A stretch of DNA of 6,090 bases, taken from positions 1 to 6,090 of the forward strand of contig JBAXLI010000133.1 in NCBI GenBank assembly GCA_037134895.1. The letters run 5' to 3'. Source of the DNA: CAIRDP01 sp037134895 (lineage in GTDB: Bacteria > Bacteroidota > Bacteroidia > Bacteroidales > FEN-979). Position numbers and translations under genes: made by a program. The notes under the pieces were generated by a model. The model was given only the letters and a program-made list of their open reading frames with translations, searched no databases and was not told the origin of the DNA. Positions 4,503-6,090 of the stretch are shown piece after piece; position 1 is the first letter of the stretch, and the number at the start of each line of letters is the position of its first letter.

Positions 4503-6090
4503 GAGAATGATATTAAAAAACAGTATCAGGATAATCCCGATAATCATGAAAAACAGGTAAGCCCCCACATGTCCGGCCTGCAGATAACGCATCAGGTTGC
4601 TGAACCTCACAACGAGAATCCCTGTTCCATCAACAATACGGTCGATGAACCTGACCTCGACAAACTTATGCAACGCACCCGAAAGCCATAGTGCAGGCTT
4701 CACGAAAACCGCATCGTAGATCTCGTCAATGTAGAATTTATTTTCGGCCAGCCGTGCAAAAAGGTGTCGCGTGGTGCGTGGCACGTGATCCGCATCCTGC
4801 ATCCCGTATCCTGCATCCTGCATCCTCTCTCCTGCATCCCGCTTCCCGAACTTCCTGTATGCCCTGAAAACCATCAGCAGCACCAGCAGAATTACCAATC
4901 CAATATTCAGCCATTCCCTGCTCTCCGGGACCATCAGATGAGGAAGATGGTTAAGCCTGACAGCATCGGCAAATACCGGGGCGAGAAAATCTTTCAGCAT
5001 TCCGCTTCCTCCCATGATCTCAGGAATATTCAGGAAACCCCCGAAACATGCCAGAAAGGCGAGTACCATAAGAGGTACTGTCATCACCGCCGGGGATTCA
5101 TGAATCTTCATTGATTGCGGATGAGATCCCCGGTTGGTTCCGAAGAAAGTTAGAAAGAACAGGCGGAACATATAAAAGGCCGTCAGCATTGAAGCTGCGA
5201 TTGCAATGATCCATAACGGCTGACTGTTAGCAAATACCGAAGCCAGGATCTCATCCTTTGAAAAGAATCCCGAAAGTGGCGGAAGTCCGGCAATAGCCAG
5301 GGTAGCGATAAGGAATGTCCAGTATGTTTTAGGCAGCGATTTCCGCAATCCGCCCATCTTCATAATATCCTGCTCCCCATCCAGGGCATGGATCACACTT
5401 CCTGCGCCCAGGAACAGCAGGGCTTTGAAGAAAGCATGGGTCATTAGGTGGAACATGGCGCCTGTAAATGCCCCAACACTTAGTGCAAGGAACATATACG
5501 CCAGCTGGCTGATGGTCGAATAGGCCAGCACTTTCTTGATATCGTTCTGATAGATGGCTATTACTGCCGCAAGCAGCATGGTTGCAAGCGAGACAATACC
5601 GATGATCTCCATGGTAAGCGGCGCAAGCACATACAGCACCCCCGACCTGGCCACCATATAAACGCCTGCCGTTACCATGGTTGCCGCATGGATCAGGGCC
5701 GACACGGGGGTCGGACCGGCCATGGCATCGGGAAGCCAGGTGTAGAGCGGGATCTGTGCGCTTTTACCCACCGCGCCCACGAACAATAAAAGAGTGATCG
5801 CAACCAGAACCCCTGACCCGGAACTCAGCACCTTCGCCTGCTCAAACACTCCGTTATATGTGAACGTCCCGAACGTATAGAAGATCAGGAACATTCCCAG
5901 CAGGAAACCCAGGTCGCCTATGCGGTTCATGATGAATGCCTTCTTTGCCGCATTGTTGAACTGCTGGTTTTTAAACCAGAAACCGATAAGCAGGTATGAA
6001 CATAATCCCACACCTTCCCATCCGATGAACATCACCACATAATTCCCTCCCATCACCAGGATCAGCATGAAAAACACGAACAGGTTCATG
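4500..6090 (-). CDS. nuoL: NADH-quinone oxidoreductase (complex I) subunit L, 5' end outside window
   Basis: NuoL is the distal antiporter-like pump of complex I and carries a long lateral helix along the membrane arm. The frame is open to the right edge; the ATG at 6089 is an internal Met, since GWEGVGLCSYLLIGF follows at once and corresponds to about residue 143 of E. coli NuoL, so roughly 120 residues are missing. Numbering from that Met, the conserved residues are E25 in GWEGVG, K109 in VGKSAQIPLYTWLPDAM, H214, H218 and K222 in FHLMTHAFFKALLFL, and K278 in GFFSKDEIL. The C-terminal part has ENKFYIDEIYDAVFVKP (447-465), the amphipathic lateral helix and a last membrane helix (about 508-528). 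Between the preceding membrane helix (about 395-409) and this part, residues 417-442 are encoded by heptanucleotide repeats and form a hydrophilic loop with the motif MQDAG/MQDAD. The frame is kept, so the gene should be functional. Confidence 0.97.
   Translation of the reverse strand, partial: MNLFVFFMLILVMGGNYVVMFIGWEGVGLCSYLLIGFWFKNQQFNNAAKKAFIMNRIGDLGFLLGMFLIFYTFGTFTYNGVFEQAKVLSSGSGVLVAITLLLFVGAVGKSAQIPLYTWLPDAMAGPTPVSALIHAATMVTAGVYMVARSGVLYVLAPLTMEIIGIVSLATMLLAAVIAIYQNDIKKVLAYSTISQLAYMFLALSVGAFTGAMFHLMTHAFFKALLFLGAGSVIHALDGEQDIMKMGGLRKSLPKTYWTFLIATLAIAGLPPLSGFFSKDEILASVFANSQPLWIIAIAASMLTAFYMFRLFFLTFFGTNRGSHPQSMKIHESPAVMTVPLMVLAFLACFGGFLNIPEIMGGSGMLKDFLAPVFADAVRLNHLPHLMVPESREWLNIGLVILLVLLMVFRAYRKFGKRDAGERMQDAGYGMQDADHVPRTTRHLFARLAENKFYIDEIYDAVFVKPALWLSGALHKFVEVRFIDRIVDGTGILVVRFSNLMRYLQAGHVGAYLFFMIIGIILILFFNIIL
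4764..4840. repeat. Eleven tandem heptads inside nuoL
   Basis: Seventy-seven bases divide cleanly into eleven 7-bp units with no phase slip. Units 1-4 (4764-4791) all begin with GTG on the + strand, for example GTGGCAC, and include one CACGTG palindrome (4782-4787). Units 5-11 (4792-4840) follow the consensus GCATCCT; three are exact copies and two read GCATCCC. With one more base the tract is 78 bp, or 26 codons, and stays in frame in nuoL. Because 7 and 3 share no factor, the peptide also has a period of seven, seen as MQDAGYG then MQDAD. Confidence 0.88.

Noticed and set aside
4764..5114. Open frame on the + strand across the nuoL repeat and its flank
   Set aside because: It is antisense to conserved nuoL codons and its peptide only mirrors the repeat and the complement of NuoL.
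6087..6089. nuoL starting at the ATG at the right edge
   Set aside because: The GWEGVG motif follows within 25 residues, while in complete NuoL it is near residue 143, so this Met is internal.

Overview
The window looks like chromosomal DNA from a member of the Bacteroidota, probably a Bacteroidales-like lineage. Two neighbouring genes end in, or encode, type IX secretion system (T9SS) type A sorting domains, which are essentially confined to that phylum. Starts are preceded by A-rich sequence rather than strong Shine-Dalgarno motifs, and the signal peptide ends in an Ala-Gln cleavage site. Species cannot be named from this sequence.

Layout, left to right. On the + strand, bases 1-152 are the 3' end of a gene for a T9SS-exported protein. 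Next comes a second T9SS-type secreted protein (210-1064) whose sorting domain is cut by an in-frame TAG; the missing last 26 codons are still readable to 1145. Two small + strand genes follow (1165-1302 and 1330-1515). They resemble antitoxin parts of toxin-antitoxin loci, but no toxin is present and the second lacks its DNA-binding half. This left part is visibly AT-richer than the rest and reads as an accessory, partly decayed segment.

On the - strand, from the right edge to 1549, lies the distal end of a respiratory complex I (nuo) operon in the order nuoL (5' end outside the window), nuoM, nuoN. These encode the three antiporter-like proton-pumping membrane subunits. nuoL and nuoM overlap by one base (TGATG), and all key Glu/Lys pumping residues I could place are present. 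The + and - blocks converge at about 1515-1549.

The least ordinary feature is a set of short tandem repeats with a period near 7 bp. One 77-bp tract lies in frame inside nuoL, adding a low-complexity loop before the lateral helix. Two adjoining tracts fill nearly the whole gap between nuoM and nuoN. The nuoL tract and one of the gap tracts share heptads that start with GTG on the + strand, and in both places this block lies on the same (transcription-downstream) side of a second, different heptad family. There is no CRISPR array, tRNA, rRNA or transposase gene in the window, and apart from the repeats I see no undescribed multi-gene system.
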